This document shows, piece by piece, positions 1-8,663 of a stretch of DNA of 64,000 bases. Both the position numbers and the translations under genes were made by a program. Under the pieces are notes generated by a model. That model was not told the DNA's origin. It saw nothing but the letters and a program-made list of their open reading frames with translations, and did no database searches. The stretch's first letter is position 1, and the number at the start of each line of letters is the position of its first letter. Source of the stretch: Spirochaetaceae bacterium (GTDB taxonomy: Bacteria > Spirochaetota > Spirochaetia > CADAEX01). The stretch is from positions 1 through 64,000 of the forward strand of contig WQZP01000005.1 in assembly GCA_009780675.1 (NCBI GenBank), in the 5' to 3' direction.

Positions 1-189
1 GCACAAGAAGTAATACATGAGAGCGTGAATCTTGAAAAAGTGACTCAGGAGATAAGCTCAGGTATGAACGAAATGGCAAATGGAGCTGATGAGATAAATG
101 TGGCTGTAAACCATGTCAATGAAGTAACTGTTAAGAACCGTGAAGCAATTGAGACTTTAATTAAGGAAGTCTCACGATTTAAAGTCTAA
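1..189 (+). CDS. Methyl-accepting chemotaxis protein, C-terminal end (partial)
   Basis: The window opens inside this gene; 62 codons and a TAA stop are visible. The peptide is helical and hydrophilic, with the motif GMNEMANGADEINVAVNHV, which is the distal part of the cytoplasmic signalling coiled coil of chemoreceptors. The chemoreceptor at 495-2969 carries a similar stretch ([20 protein letters not shown]) just before its receiver domain, so the two are probably tandem paralogues. This copy stops after the sequence KEVSRFKV and has no receiver domain and no visible CheR-docking pentapeptide. The ligand domain lies outside the window, so its stimulus cannot be guessed. Confidence 0.85.
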   Translation, partial: AQEVIHESVNLEKVTQEISSGMNEMANGADEINVAVNHVNEVTVKNREAIETLIKEVSRFKV

Positions 190-215
190 TTTTAAGTTTA
201 ATAAGCAGTTTTTAT

Positions 216-256
216 AGAGCCTGTCCAAAGCGCATGGTTGGATAGGCTCTAATTTT
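216..256 (+). terminator. Hairpin terminator after the first chemoreceptor gene
   Basis: Arms at 216-228 and 238-250 are complementary over 13 positions with one G-U pair, enclosing a 9-base loop, and are followed by AATTTT. It lies 27 bases after the stop codon of the partial chemoreceptor gene. The T-run is short, so termination strength is uncertain. Confidence 0.7.
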
Positions 257-306
257 ATGTCCTCATATTCCTATGCAACACTCTAAAGTTTTGTCTATCC
301 ATATTT

Positions 307-358
307 ATTGTCAGTTTATACATATTTATTGACAATATTATTATTTGGATAGTATATT
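307..358 (+). promoter_or_regulatory. Probable promoter with overlapping inverted repeat upstream of the chemoreceptor-receiver gene
   Basis: A TTGACA box at 329-334 and TATATT at 353-358 are separated by 18 bases. The -35 box is overlapped by one arm of an inverted repeat, ATTGTCA (307-313) and TGACAAT (330-336). A partial direct repeat, ATATTTATTG followed by T or A and then CA, occurs at 301 and 322. The gene starts about 135 bases downstream, leaving a long leader. The remaining part of the 305-base gap 190-494 is AT-rich and shows no gene. The promoter is inferred from the boxes only. Confidence 0.5.
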
Positions 359-494
359 TTTATAATGACTCTAGTTTTAATACAAAATAATAGCATCATA
401 ATAGGCATCAGATGACAACAAAACTATATGGATTTCATATACGTCCTATTTTTTTATTAACTATACCACTAAAATTTTGCAAACGAGGTTTTTT

Positions 495-2969
495 ATGAAA
501 TTAAGTATTCGGGTACCATTGATTATAGGGGTGGTGATGCTAATAATGGTTATTAGTATTAGCATAATATCATTGCAGATTAGTTCTTCTATATTAGAGA
601 AAACAATTCTTGATGGTATAGGTGATAAAAACGAATCAAATGCAGAGCTTTTAAGCGCCACTATAAGTGGTCGTCTCGATGTACTCTGGGAAATTGCTAA
701 CCGCTCACAAACCAGGACCATGGACTGGGAAATTATACAGCCGAATCTGAGGCCAGATGTATCCCGCCTTGGTTTTGAGGAATTGGGTTTAGTATTTCCT
801 AATGGCTTTACCCGTTACGTTTTGGATCCCTCAACTACAAACTTGGGAGACAGGGATTACATCATAAGGGCTTTTGCCAGAAATGTTTCGATTTCTGACG
901 TAATTATCAGCCGTCGTACTGGTGATCCTGTTGTAATGTTCGCAGCGCCGATCTTTCAAAATGATAACTCTGGCGCTCCTGTTATTGGTGTATTGATAGG
1001 CCGCAAGGATGGCGGAGAAGCTCTTTCTGATATGGTTCTTGGTTTGTCAAGCATAATGCCAAGCGGGTATAGCTATCTTGTTAACAATGAAGGGACAATC
1101 ATAGCGCACCGAAACGCTCAACTGGTAACAAGCCAGTTTAACCCCATAAGAGAAGCAGAAAATGACCCTTCTTTAAGGCCATTGGCTGATTTGATTACAA
1201 CAGCATTAAGGGAACGAAACGGAATTTCAAGATACACATACGAGGGAAATACCCTGATAGGGCACTATACGGAAGTTCCAGGTTTTCCATGGCTGCTTTT
1301 TAGCATAATAGAAAAGAGTGATGTAGACAGCCATCTCGTACAAAAACGTACTATTATTTTTACAATAGGGTCGATCTTTGTAACTATTGGTCTTGTTGTA
1401 GCATTTCTCGTAGGAATATCAATTGCTAAACCAGTGAAGCGCGTATCCCAGACCTTAAGGGATATTTCCGAAGGTGAAGGGGATTTGACTAAAACCATTG
1501 TTCTCCATTCAAAAGATGAAGTTGGGGATTTAGCGATTTATTTTAACAAGACACTGGGAAGTATCAGAAGCCTCGTAGGTGTAATAAAATACAAAGTTAA
1601 TGCGCTTACAAATACTGGCTATGAACTATCTGTCAATATGGATAGGACTTCAAAGTCAGTAGATGAAATTTCTGCAAATTTTGAAAATATAAAGGATCTG
1701 GAAAACAAGCAGGAAAAAGGCTCGACTGAAGTTGGCAGGGCGCTTGAAAATATTAAGAACAGCATTGAGAACCAGAACAAATTGATAACAGAGCAGTCCG
1801 GCAGTGTAAGTACATCATCTTCTGCCATTGAAGAAATGACAGCTAACATACAATCAGTGACCAGAACACTAATAGAAAACAGTAAGCATGTTGAAACTCT
1901 TGCCGGAGCATCGGAAGATGGCAGAACAGCAGTTCAGGCAGTAGTGCAGGAAATACAGGAAATAGCGCGTGATTCAGAGGGTCTTCTGGAAATAAATTCA
2001 GTAATGAATAATATAGCTGAGCAGACAAACCTTCTATCAATGAATGCAGCAATTGAAGCAGCTCATGCAGGCGAGTCAGGCAAAGGTTTTGCAGTTGTAG
2101 CCAATGAAATCCGGAAACTTGCAGAATCATCTGGTCAGCAATCCAAAACTACTGCAGATAAGTTAAAAAAGATAAAAGCCTCTATAGACAATATTACCAA
2201 GTCATCCGATGAAGTACTTGCCCGATTTGGAGCCATAGATCATGGTGTAAAAACAGTTTTTGAACATGAAACAAATATCCGGCATGCAATGGAAGAACAG
2301 GAAGTTGGAGGTAAACAAATACTTGCTTCCATAGGCCGCCTTAGAGAGATAACTGTATCTGTCCAAAAAGGGTCAGAAGATATGTACAAGGCAAGTAATG
2401 ATTTAGTCAGGGAAACAGACGAATTTATGGTAATAAGCAATGAAGCCATAAAAGGAATGAATGAAATAGTTAGCGGCGCTCTAGGTGAGATAAAGATAGC
2501 AGTAACCCATGTAAGTGAAATGAGTACAGAAAACAACAAGAACTTTGAAGATCTTAAAAAGGAAACCTTAAAGTTCAAAGTTACCACAGGAAAAGAAAAA
2601 CAAAAAGTACTTGTAGTGGATGATGATGAAACCCATCTGGCTATGACCAAAACTTTTCTTGAGAGCGACTATGAGGTTATAACTGTTAATTCATGTATGG
2701 AAGCTTTAAAGCTACTTTATCAGGGACTAGACCCTAATTATATTTTATTGGATTTAATGATGCCGGAAGTAGATGGCTGGGATGCTTATGATAGGATAAA
2801 AGCGCTCAGTAATTTACACCATGTTCCAATAGCGATTTTTACCTCATCGGATGACCCTAAGGATCAGGAACGTGCCAAGCAAATGGGAGCTGCGGATTAC
2901 ATAAAGAAGCCTTCTAAAAAGAGCGAGTTATTGGACAGAATAAAAAAGACTCTGGAAATGTATAAATAG
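495..2969 (+). CDS. Chemoreceptor (dCache-type sensor) fused to a C-terminal receiver domain
   Basis: An 824-residue inner-membrane chemoreceptor. A first membrane helix lies at about residues 7-29, followed by a periplasmic sensor region of about 250 residues resembling a double-Cache domain. A second membrane helix lies near 283-308, then HAMP, then the MCP signalling coiled coil with the conserved tip ([19 protein letters not shown]). Instead of the usual short tail, residues about 700-824 form a CheY-like receiver: acidic triplet in VLVVDDD, phosphoacceptor Asp753 in [12 protein letters not shown], Thr/Ser in IFTSSD and Lys in IKKPS. The ATG at 495 is chosen because GAGG at 485-488 precedes it at 6 bases; an in-frame TTG at 477 is less likely. 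It converges on the Hpt gene at 3025-3390. Such fusions could give local phospho-feedback on the receptor array, but that is inference. Confidence 0.9.
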   Translation: MKLSIRVPLIIGVVMLIMVISISIISLQISSSILEKTILDGIGDKNESNAELLSATISGRLDVLWEIANRSQTRTMDWEIIQPNLRPDVSRLGFEELGLVFPNGFTRYVLDPSTTNLGDRDYIIRAFARNVSISDVIISRRTGDPVVMFAAPIFQNDNSGAPVIGVLIGRKDGGEALSDMVLGLSSIMPSGYSYLVNNEGTIIAHRNAQLVTSQFNPIREAENDPSLRPLADLITTALRERNGISRYTYEGNTLIGHYTEVPGFPWLLFSIIEKSDVDSHLVQKRTIIFTIGSIFVTIGLVVAFLVGISIAKPVKRVSQTLRDISEGEGDLTKTIVLHSKDEVGDLAIYFNKTLGSIRSLVGVIKYKVNALTNTGYELSVNMDRTSKSVDEISANFENIKDLENKQEKGSTEVGRALENIKNSIENQNKLITEQSGSVSTSSSAIEEMTANIQSVTRTLIENSKHVETLAGASEDGRTAVQAVVQEIQEIARDSEGLLEINSVMNNIAEQTNLLSMNAAIEAAHAGESGKGFAVVANEIRKLAESSGQQSKTTADKLKKIKASIDNITKSSDEVLARFGAIDHGVKTVFEHETNIRHAMEEQEVGGKQILASIGRLREITVSVQKGSEDMYKASNDLVRETDEFMVISNEAIKGMNEIVSGALGEIKIAVTHVSEMSTENNKNFEDLKKETLKFKVTTGKEKQKVLVVDDDETHLAMTKTFLESDYEVITVNSCMEALKLLYQGLDPNYILLDLMMPEVDGWDAYDRIKALSNLHHVPIAIFTSSDDPKDQERAKQMGAADYIKKPSKKSELLDRIKKTLEMYK

Positions 2970-2981
2970 GATGAGATGAAT

Positions 2982-3016
2982 AAAGGGGAGTTTGGATTTT
3001 TTATTAACTCCCCTTT
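2982..3016. terminator. Bidirectional terminator between chemoreceptor-receiver and Hpt genes
   Basis: Perfect 11-base arms AAAGGGGAGTT (2982-2992) and AACTCCCCTTT (3006-3016) flank a T-rich loop. The hairpin sits between two convergent stop codons (2969 and 3025). Reading either way, the 3' arm ends in a short T-run, so it can plausibly stop transcription from both sides. Confidence 0.8.
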
Positions 3017-3024
3017 ATTGTTTG

Positions 3025-3390
3025 TTATTTGTTGGAAGCGTCATATTTTTCCAGCCAGCTTCGTATATTATCCACTAAATTCTCTGCGTATGATATAAAT
3101 GCGTTATTTTGAGCCAGTACCCCGGCCAAATCACCTTCTTTTGCCATTGCTTCAAGTTGTTTAGCTGTTTTTCTTGCTTCTTCCGCGCCAATGACATCGC
3201 TGATGCCTTTTGCACCATGTATACTTATTACATAATCTTTCAATGTGTTTTCTGAAACATTGCGCAATTTAGCCAGAGCCTCTGGCATTTTGGTAACATA
3301 GAGGCGCAAGAAGCGCAGATACATATTTGTATCTCCCTCATATAGTTCGAGCCCTTTATCCACATCTATTCCTGGTATTTTAATTTCCAT
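3025..3390 (-). CDS. Histidine phosphotransfer (Hpt) domain protein
   Basis: A 121-residue stand-alone Hpt protein, the length of a single four-helix-bundle domain. The phosphohistidine motif is SIHGAKGISDVIGAEE with His58, matching the family's HxxKG pattern. Such proteins carry phosphate between receiver domains or from a hybrid kinase to a receiver. No kinase domain is present. The gene is convergent with the chemoreceptor-receiver fusion and ends 55 bases from it, so the receiver domain of that protein is an obvious candidate partner, though this is inferred from position only. The ATG is preceded by AGGAAGA at a normal distance. An alternative role with a distant hybrid kinase cannot be excluded. 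Confidence 0.88.
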   Translation of the reverse strand: MEIKIPGIDVDKGLELYEGDTNMYLRFLRLYVTKMPEALAKLRNVSENTLKDYVISIHGAKGISDVIGAEEARKTAKQLEAMAKEGDLAGVLAQNNAFISYAENLVDNIRSWLEKYDASNK

Positions 3391-3433
3391 ATCTTCTTCC
3401 TTATATTTTCTATAATTATATTCTATAATATTA

Positions 3434-3462
3434 TTGACCAGTATTAATAATTATGATATATC
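3434..3462 (+). promoter_or_regulatory. Probable sigma-70 type promoter of the rplU operon
   Basis: TTGACC (3434-3439) and TATATC (3457-3462) are 17 bases apart and lie 33 bases upstream of the rplU start at 3495, in the 104-base divergent gap between the Hpt gene and rplU. The -35 matches consensus at five of six positions; the -10 is weaker. I see no L21-type leader hairpin. Confidence 0.5.
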
Positions 3463-3494
3463 AATATATTGAAATTTAATATATGGTGGGAAAA

Positions 3495-3809
3495 ATGTAC
3501 GCACTTGTAGAGATCAAAGGTAGACAATACAAAGCAGAAAAAGGATCACAGCTTAAAATTGACAAAATTGAGGCTGAAAAAGGCAATACTATAGAATTTG
3601 ATAAAGTATTAATGGTTAATAATGATAAGGATATTAAAATTGGTTCTCCTTATCTTGATGGTATTAAAATTGCGGCAACAGTTGAAGATCAAATAAAAGA
3701 TGAAAAAATTGTTGTTTTTAAATACAAAAAGAGAAAAAATTATCAGAGAACTAAAGGGCATAGACAGCAATATACTATTATTAAAGTAAATGATATTACG
3801 GGTGTTTAA
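3495..3809 (+). CDS. rplU: 50S ribosomal protein L21
   Basis: Large-subunit protein that binds 23S rRNA. The 104-residue length and N-terminus MYALVEIKGRQYKAEKGSQL match the L21 family, and the lysine-rich segment KYKKRKNYQRTKGHRQQYT is the family's C-terminal RNA-binding signature. The ATG at 3495 is chosen over one at 3483 because it gives the canonical L21 N-terminus and has GGTGGG (3485-3490) at 4 bases. It is the first gene of an operon running through prp, rpmA, obgE, nadD, yqeK, an LCP gene and rsfS. Confidence 0.97.
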   Translation: MYALVEIKGRQYKAEKGSQLKIDKIEAEKGNTIEFDKVLMVNNDKDIKIGSPYLDGIKIAATVEDQIKDEKIVVFKYKKRKNYQRTKGHRQQYTIIKVNDITGV

Positions 3810-3843
3810 AACCGCGTGAGAAACGACTGTGGAGGCATTGGGG

Positions 3844-4191
3844 ATGGATCCCCTAATTTTAAAAATAGATTTATGCCTTAATTCAAATAATATAATTAAG
3901 TATGTAACAGCAGAAGGGCACGCTGGAAAATCTCCAGCAGGAGAAAATATTATTTGCGCAGCTGTGTCTGTTTTACTTAGGTCTGCTTATCGGACAATAG
4001 TAAAAAACAGCAAAGTAGAAGCTTGTATTAACGCTAAAAGTGAAGGGAGCCTTTATTTTAGGGTTATACAGTATGAGGAAAGCCAGGCAGAGTGGCTAAA
4101 AGGGATAAGTGATTATCTCTTAACTGGTATAAAAGATATTAAAACAGAATCTCCTGATTCTATTAAAATTATTATTACTGTTGAAATTTAG
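3844..4191 (+). CDS. prp: Ribosomal-processing cysteine protease Prp
   Basis: A 115-residue Prp-family protein. The catalytic pair is visible as His26 in GHAG and Cys38 in ICAAVS, twelve residues apart as in the characterised staphylococcal enzyme. In that system Prp removes an N-terminal extension from L27 before ribosome assembly. It sits between rplU and rpmA, the standard place. The ATG at 3844 is chosen because GGAGG at 3831-3835 precedes it at 8 bases; upstream GTG (3829) and TTG (3838) codons overlap or crowd that site. Oddly, the L27 encoded next door has no extension to cleave, so the substrate here is unclear (see findings). Confidence 0.9.
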   Translation: MDPLILKIDLCLNSNNIIKYVTAEGHAGKSPAGENIICAAVSVLLRSAYRTIVKNSKVEACINAKSEGSLYFRVIQYEESQAEWLKGISDYLLTGIKDIKTESPDSIKIIITVEI

Positions 4192-4235
4192 CTATACTAA
4201 TCAGGGTATAACTAATAGCTTAGAGGAGTTATAAA

Positions 4236-4487
4236 ATGGCACATAAGAAAGGTGGCGGAAGCTCAAAAAATGGAAGAGAATCTCATTCCAAAAGGCTTGG
4301 CATTAAAAGATATGGTGGAGAAGTTGTTACAGCAGGAACTATTATTGTAAGACAACGCGGTACAAAATATCATGCTGGAGTTAATACAGGTCTTGGCACA
4401 GACCATACTATTTTTGCCAAAGAATCTGGAAAAGTAGTATTTCAGAACAAGAAAGGCAGAAAATTTGTTGCTATAGAGACACAGTAA
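4236..4487 (+). CDS. rpmA: 50S ribosomal protein L27
   Basis: An 83-residue L27, starting directly with [16 protein letters not shown], the mature N-terminus that reaches toward the peptidyl-transferase centre. An in-frame TAG at 4221 lies five codons upstream, so no longer precursor can be made from this locus. A strong GAGGAG site precedes the ATG. It is flanked by prp and obgE, as in many bacteria. Confidence 0.97.
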   Translation: MAHKKGGGSSKNGRESHSKRLGIKRYGGEVVTAGTIIVRQRGTKYHAGVNTGLGTDHTIFAKESGKVVFQNKKGRKFVAIETQ

Positions 4488-4497
4488 CAGGAGCGCT

Positions 4498-5529
4498 GTG
4501 AGCGGGTTTGTTGACGAAACAATATTAGATGTCAATTCCGGAAAAGGTGGTCCAGGAGCTGTTTCTTTTAGGAAAGAAAAGAATGTTCCCAGAGGAGGAC
4601 CTGACGGAGGAGATGGCGGGAAAGGTGGTAATATTGTTTTTAAGGTAAAAAATAACCTAAAAACCCTTTCCGACCTTAGGCATAAAAAAATATTTAATGC
4701 AGAAAACGGAAAATCCGGAACAGGGCGCAGAAAACATGGAAAAGACGGCGAAGATGCTGTAATCCAAGTTCCTCCCGGAACAGTTATAAAAAATCCCGAT
4801 ACAGATGAAATAATCAAAGATCTCGCAGAATTCCCCAATAATGAAGAATGGGTTTTTCTTAAAGGTGGCAAAGGGGGTATGGGAAATTCCAATTTTGCAA
4901 CTTCTACAAAACAGGCGCCAAGATATGCCCAGCCTGGATTGCCTGGAATATCCAGAACAATAAAAGTTGAACTAAGCATAATTGCAGATATTGGCTTTGT
5001 CGGATTCCCGAATGCCGGCAAATCAAGCCTTCTCAACAGATTAACAAACGCAAACCCTAAAATAGCAAGTTATCCATTTACTACAAAAATACCAAACCTT
5101 GGTGTATATAAAATAGGAGATAACGACATTATACTTGCGGATATACCCGGAATCATAGAAGGGGCATCAAGGGGAGCAGGTTTAGGGATAAAATTCCTCA
5201 AACATATCAACAGGACAAATGGCCTTCTGTTTCTTATTGATCTTTCTGATGAAAATTTTTTAGAGAGCTTTGATGTACTTTTAAATGAACTTAATTCTTT
5301 TTCAACAGAACTTGCTTCAAAAAAGCGGGTCATTTTAGGTACAAAAACCGATATCGAAGAAACAGAAAAATCACTAAAGTTACTTAAAAAGAAATATCCT
5401 GATGAAAAAGTATACGGAATATCTGTTTTTTCTGGAAAAGGGTTAGAAAATATAAACAAAATCTTTTATTCATTATTATCCACGGATGCCTCGCTCTCCC
5501 TGGATGCTTCGCCAGATGAACCCAAATGA
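4498..5529 (+). CDS. obgE: GTPase Obg (CgtA), ribosome assembly
   Basis: A 343-residue GTPase that acts in late 50S assembly and in stress signalling. The N-terminal glycine-rich Obg fold covers about residues 1-160 (GKGGPGAVSFRKEK and several GG repeats). The G domain follows: P-loop GFPNAGKSS at 169-177, DIPGIIEGA for switch II, and TKTD for base recognition. There is only a short serine/aspartate tail, with no OCT domain. The start is GTG with AGGAG four bases upstream. The last codons overlap nadD by four bases (ATGA), indicating translational coupling. Confidence 0.97.
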   Translation: MSGFVDETILDVNSGKGGPGAVSFRKEKNVPRGGPDGGDGGKGGNIVFKVKNNLKTLSDLRHKKIFNAENGKSGTGRRKHGKDGEDAVIQVPPGTVIKNPDTDEIIKDLAEFPNNEEWVFLKGGKGGMGNSNFATSTKQAPRYAQPGLPGISRTIKVELSIIADIGFVGFPNAGKSSLLNRLTNANPKIASYPFTTKIPNLGVYKIGDNDIILADIPGIIEGASRGAGLGIKFLKHINRTNGLLFLIDLSDENFLESFDVLLNELNSFSTELASKKRVILGTKTDIEETEKSLKLLKKKYPDEKVYGISVFSGKGLENINKIFYSLLSTDASLSLDASPDEPK

Positions 5530-6095
5530 AAATAGCTGTTTTTGGCGGTAGTTTTAATCCGCTCCATGTAGGACATATTTTTATAGCTAAAGCAGTAAAA
5601 TCAGAACTTGGGTATGAAAAAATAATATTTGTCCCTTCAAATATTTCATCGCATAAAGAAGATTTATCTGGAGTTAGTTCTTTGGCAAGACTTGAAATGA
5701 TAAAAGAAGTTATAAAAGAATATGATGACTTTATTATTGATTCATCTGATATAGAGCGCGGCGGTGTATCGTATTCGATAGATACAGTAAACCATATTTA
5801 TAAAAATTACAAGTTTGACGGGAAGCCCGGGTTTATTATTGGCGATGATCTTCTTAAAGATTTTCCAACATGGAAATCTGTAGAAAAGCTAAAAGAGTTA
5901 ATAGATCTTATTGTTGTAAGAAGATTATCAGATGAAAAGCTGGACTCAAATCTTCCTAACTACTATATTAAAAATATGATTAAAACTATATCTTCAACAG
6001 AGATAAGAAAAAGAGTTAAACAAGGAAAGACAATTAAAGACCTGGTGCCTGAAAGTGTGAGGTCAAAAATTATTAAAAATGGATATTACAGATAA
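5526..6095 (+). CDS. nadD: Nicotinate-nucleotide adenylyltransferase
   Basis: Converts nicotinate mononucleotide and ATP to deamido-NAD in NAD synthesis. The 189-residue length fits NadD. The nucleotidyltransferase signature GGSFNPLHVGH is at residues 7-17 and the second motif SSTEIR at 156-161. It overlaps obgE by four bases and yqeK by 17. This order, nadD-yqeK-rsfS after obg, is common in bacteria, although here an LCP gene sits between yqeK and rsfS. Confidence 0.96.
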   Translation: MKIAVFGGSFNPLHVGHIFIAKAVKSELGYEKIIFVPSNISSHKEDLSGVSSLARLEMIKEVIKEYDDFIIDSSDIERGGVSYSIDTVNHIYKNYKFDGKPGFIIGDDLLKDFPTWKSVEKLKELIDLIVVRRLSDEKLDSNLPNYYIKNMIKTISSTEIRKRVKQGKTIKDLVPESVRSKIIKNGYYR

Positions 6096-6663
6096 TTTAA
6101 TAAATAAAATTGACATTTACCTAAAACAGAATCTTTTAATAAAGAGGTATAAACATTCAATTTCCACAGCTCGTACTGCGAAAAATCTTTGTAAACTATT
6201 TGGTATAGATAATAAAAAAGGGTATCTTGCAGGGCTTTTGCACGATATTGCAAGAGATATTGATATTGATGATTTGTTCAAAATAGTTTCCAGAGATGGC
6301 AATACTATAAGCAGCGAAGAAAAAGAAGACCCTGTATTGCTTCATGCAAGGGCTGGGGCTGTAATTACAAAAGAATTATTTAATATTGACGATATTGAAA
6401 TAATTGAATCAATTCAGTTGCATACTACAGGGAATATAGGAATGGGAGATCTTGCAAAAATTATTTATATTGCAGATTATATTGAACCGGGCAGAAAATA
6501 TATTACCAAAGAATATCTTGAAGGTCTTAGAGGCAAGTCACTTAATGAAATGTTTGAAATAGTAGTAAAATCTGTAGCAGATTATCTTTCAAAAAAGGGG
6601 CATATAATTTCAACAAAAACATTACAGCTTTTGGAGGAGTTTGAAAATGAGAGGAAAAAGTAA
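6079..6663 (+). CDS. yqeK: HD-domain hydrolase YqeK (probable symmetric Ap4A hydrolase)
   Basis: A 194-residue HD-superfamily phosphohydrolase. The metal-binding residues visible are His26 (KRYKHSIST), His55-Asp56 (LLHDIARD), the later LLHARAG and the IADYIEPGR segment, all typical of YqeK. Family members cleave diadenosine tetraphosphate to ADP. It overlaps nadD and the following LCP gene by 17 bases on each side, so it is almost certainly translated from the same transcript. Confidence 0.9.
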   Translation: MDITDNLINKIDIYLKQNLLIKRYKHSISTARTAKNLCKLFGIDNKKGYLAGLLHDIARDIDIDDLFKIVSRDGNTISSEEKEDPVLLHARAGAVITKELFNIDDIEIIESIQLHTTGNIGMGDLAKIIYIADYIEPGRKYITKEYLEGLRGKSLNEMFEIVVKSVADYLSKKGHIISTKTLQLLEEFENERKK

Positions 6664-7861
6664 AGCAATTGACAGAAATGTCATATTTTTATCCCTGATT
6701 CTTATTATTGTTACATTTACAGTTATTTTTATTTTCAGACAACTTCGCTCAGATGAATTTATGCTTAAAATGGAGAAGAATGAATACATAACTATAAGCT
6801 TTAATGTAGGAGAAGGCAACACATTACTTTTCTCCAAACTGCTTATTTTTAGCCCCAACACATATAACGCAGCTATTTTTAATATACCTACAAATTTCAG
6901 AACTATTATTGAATCCATATCCAGGCTGGACAGGCTTGATACCCTGTTTGATTTTAAAAGACCAGAAAGAATGATTCAAAGAATCGAAGCAATTACAAAT
7001 ATGCCTGTAGATTTTTATGTTAATATTGAGCCGGGTAATCTTATAAAAATCGTTGACCTATTGTTTGGTCTTGAATTATTTATAGCAAACCCTTTTGAAA
7101 TAATAAATGATTATGAAATAACATTACTCCCTTCTGGCAGCAATGTTCTGGATGGTGAAAAAACATTGGTATTTTTGACTGCAGGCGCTTTAAATGAAAA
7201 TGATGCAGATATTATTGGAAGGTGGCATAAATTCCTCCAGGCTTTTATGAAAAAGACAGCAGACAGATCATTATCTTTTGAAAATCGTGATATGTTTAAT
7301 AAGTTTTATTCACTTTTTTCAACAGATATGAATAAAAAATCATTTAAATCTTTTGTTTCCATACTTGATAAAGTTAATACAGACAGGATGATTTTGCAGC
7401 GGGTTTTGGGTGACAGAAGAACAATTGATGACCAAACCTTGCTTTTTCCTTATCATGATGGTAACTTACTCAGGGAAACAATAAACCAGACATTGCTTTC
7501 TCTTAAAAATGAAGATGTAATAAGTGAAGAAGCAATTATCAGAGTTGAAATATTAAATGGTACAAATACTCCGGGGCTAGCTGCAAGGACTGCCCATTTT
7601 TTTACAAACCTTGGATTTGATGTGGTATCAGTAAGAAATGCGGATAGAAATAACTATGAAAGAACAGTAGTTATTGCAAGAGGCCGTAATGCTTTAGCTG
7701 CCAACAGGGTTGCAGGTATTATAAGGTGTACCAATATTGAATTCAGTAACGAAAGACAATCTATTGCAGGTGAAGATAATATAATTTTTAGTTCTACTGC
7801 TAATCAGGCAGATGTAACGGTAATTTTAGGGCAGGATTTTGATGGAAGATATGTTAGATAA
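6647..7861 (+). CDS. LytR-CpsA-Psr (LCP)-like protein with C-terminal LytR_C domain, divergent
   Basis: About 404 residues. A single membrane helix lies near residues 12-30, so the bulk is extracytoplasmic. The middle region resembles an LCP domain in order (ISFNVGEGNTLL, NIPTNFRTII in place of the usual S-x-PRD, FYVNIEPGNLIKIVDLLFGLE), but the key arginines are not obvious. The C-terminal part (about 300-380, VEILNGTNTPGLAARTAHFF) is a good LytR_C match. The ATG at 6647 is chosen because GGAGG at 6633-6637 is well spaced; an in-frame TTG at 6641 is too close. Canonical LCP enzymes attach glycopolymers to peptidoglycan; whether this divergent copy is catalytic is doubtful. Confidence 0.75.
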   Translation: MRGKSKAIDRNVIFLSLILIIVTFTVIFIFRQLRSDEFMLKMEKNEYITISFNVGEGNTLLFSKLLIFSPNTYNAAIFNIPTNFRTIIESISRLDRLDTLFDFKRPERMIQRIEAITNMPVDFYVNIEPGNLIKIVDLLFGLELFIANPFEIINDYEITLLPSGSNVLDGEKTLVFLTAGALNENDADIIGRWHKFLQAFMKKTADRSLSFENRDMFNKFYSLFSTDMNKKSFKSFVSILDKVNTDRMILQRVLGDRRTIDDQTLLFPYHDGNLLRETINQTLLSLKNEDVISEEAIIRVEILNGTNTPGLAARTAHFFTNLGFDVVSVRNADRNNYERTVVIARGRNALAANRVAGIIRCTNIEFSNERQSIAGEDNIIFSSTANQADVTVILGQDFDGRYVR

Positions 7862-8198
7862 AAAAAACAAAGTTATTAAAGTTGCTGAATTTATAGATGA
7901 GCTTAAAGGGATTAATACAGTTGCTCTTGATTTAACATCTTATAATGGGTGGACCGATTATTTTATTATTACAACTGTAAGCAGCGCTACACACCTTAAG
8001 GGGATGTATAATAATATTCAGGATATTTTAAATAAGCTATCTATTGAACCTTTTTTTCGCCATAAAAAAATTGATAACGAAAACTGGGTTTTAATAGATT
8101 GCGGCTATTTTGTTATACACCTTATGGATAAAGAACACAGGGAATTTTATGACCTTGAGAAGCTATGGTTTAAGGGCGAAGTTATCTTTTCTCGTTAA
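7842..8198 (+). CDS. rsfS: Ribosomal silencing factor RsfS
   Basis: A 118-residue member of the RsfS/Iojap family, which binds L14 and keeps ribosomal subunits apart under starvation. Hallmarks are LDLTSYNGWTDYFIITTVSS, WVLIDCGYFVIHLM and the terminal REFYDLEKLW. The ATG at 7842 (GCAGG six bases upstream) overlaps the LCP gene by 20 bases; an ATG three codons later is possible. It closes the rplU operon. Its last 17 bases overlap a minus-strand ORF. Confidence 0.95.
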   Translation: MEDMLDKKNKVIKVAEFIDELKGINTVALDLTSYNGWTDYFIITTVSSATHLKGMYNNIQDILNKLSIEPFFRHKKIDNENWVLIDCGYFVIHLMDKEHREFYDLEKLWFKGEVIFSR

Positions 8199-8502
8199 AA
8201 TCATCAAAATTTAAAGTATCGTTTGGCTCAAAATCTTCATATTCTTCATCAAGCAGGTCATTATCAAGATCAGAGTCAGTGTCCTCTAAAGATAGATCGC
8301 TCTCTTCCTCAAATTCATCATCTGGAAACTCATCATCAAAGTTATTTGAAAAGTCATCAAAACCATTTGAAAATTCGTCAAAATTGTCATCAAAATCATC
8401 ATTATTTTCAGTAATATCGATAAATTTTTTAGACGCTTCATCCGAATTATTGATTTTATGCTCCTCTTTACCGGATGTATCTTTATTATTTTTTTGACCC
8501 AT
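8182..8502 (-). CDS. Small highly acidic protein, unknown function
   Basis: A 106-residue ORF with an ATG preceded by AAGGA at six bases. The first 40 residues are mixed charged (MGQKNNKDTSGKEEHKIN), and the rest is dominated by Asp, Glu, Phe and Asn in an irregular repeat of the type FDDFSNNFDDEF. No domain is recognised. The composition suggests a disordered acidic tail protein. The ORF covers the gap between rsfS and ispE and overlaps the rsfS end by 17 bases on the opposite strand. Competing shadow ORFs on both strands arise from the same low-complexity stretch, but only this one has a convincing ribosome-binding site. Confidence 0.55.
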   Translation of the reverse strand: MGQKNNKDTSGKEEHKINNSDEASKKFIDITENNDDFDDNFDEFSNGFDDFSNNFDDEFPDDEFEEESDLSLEDTDSDLDNDLLDEEYEDFEPNDTLNFDDFNEKR

Positions 8503-8663
8503 AAAAAATCCTTGTTAAATAATATCATTATCATAGACTTTTGTAACAAAAAAAAATAAGTTATTTTAATTAATTAAATTTTTCTATAAAATATAAAAGA
8601 TTTAATTTATAATACAATACCATATATTGTTTATTTACTATTATACAAATAAAGATTATAATC

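Noticed and set aside
8223-8549. Three further ORFs over the acidic gene, on both strands
   Set aside because: They are shadows of the same low-complexity stretch and lack good ribosome-binding sites.
8503-8663. Riboswitch or leader RNA upstream of ispE
   Set aside because: The gap is almost pure AT with no conserved stems.
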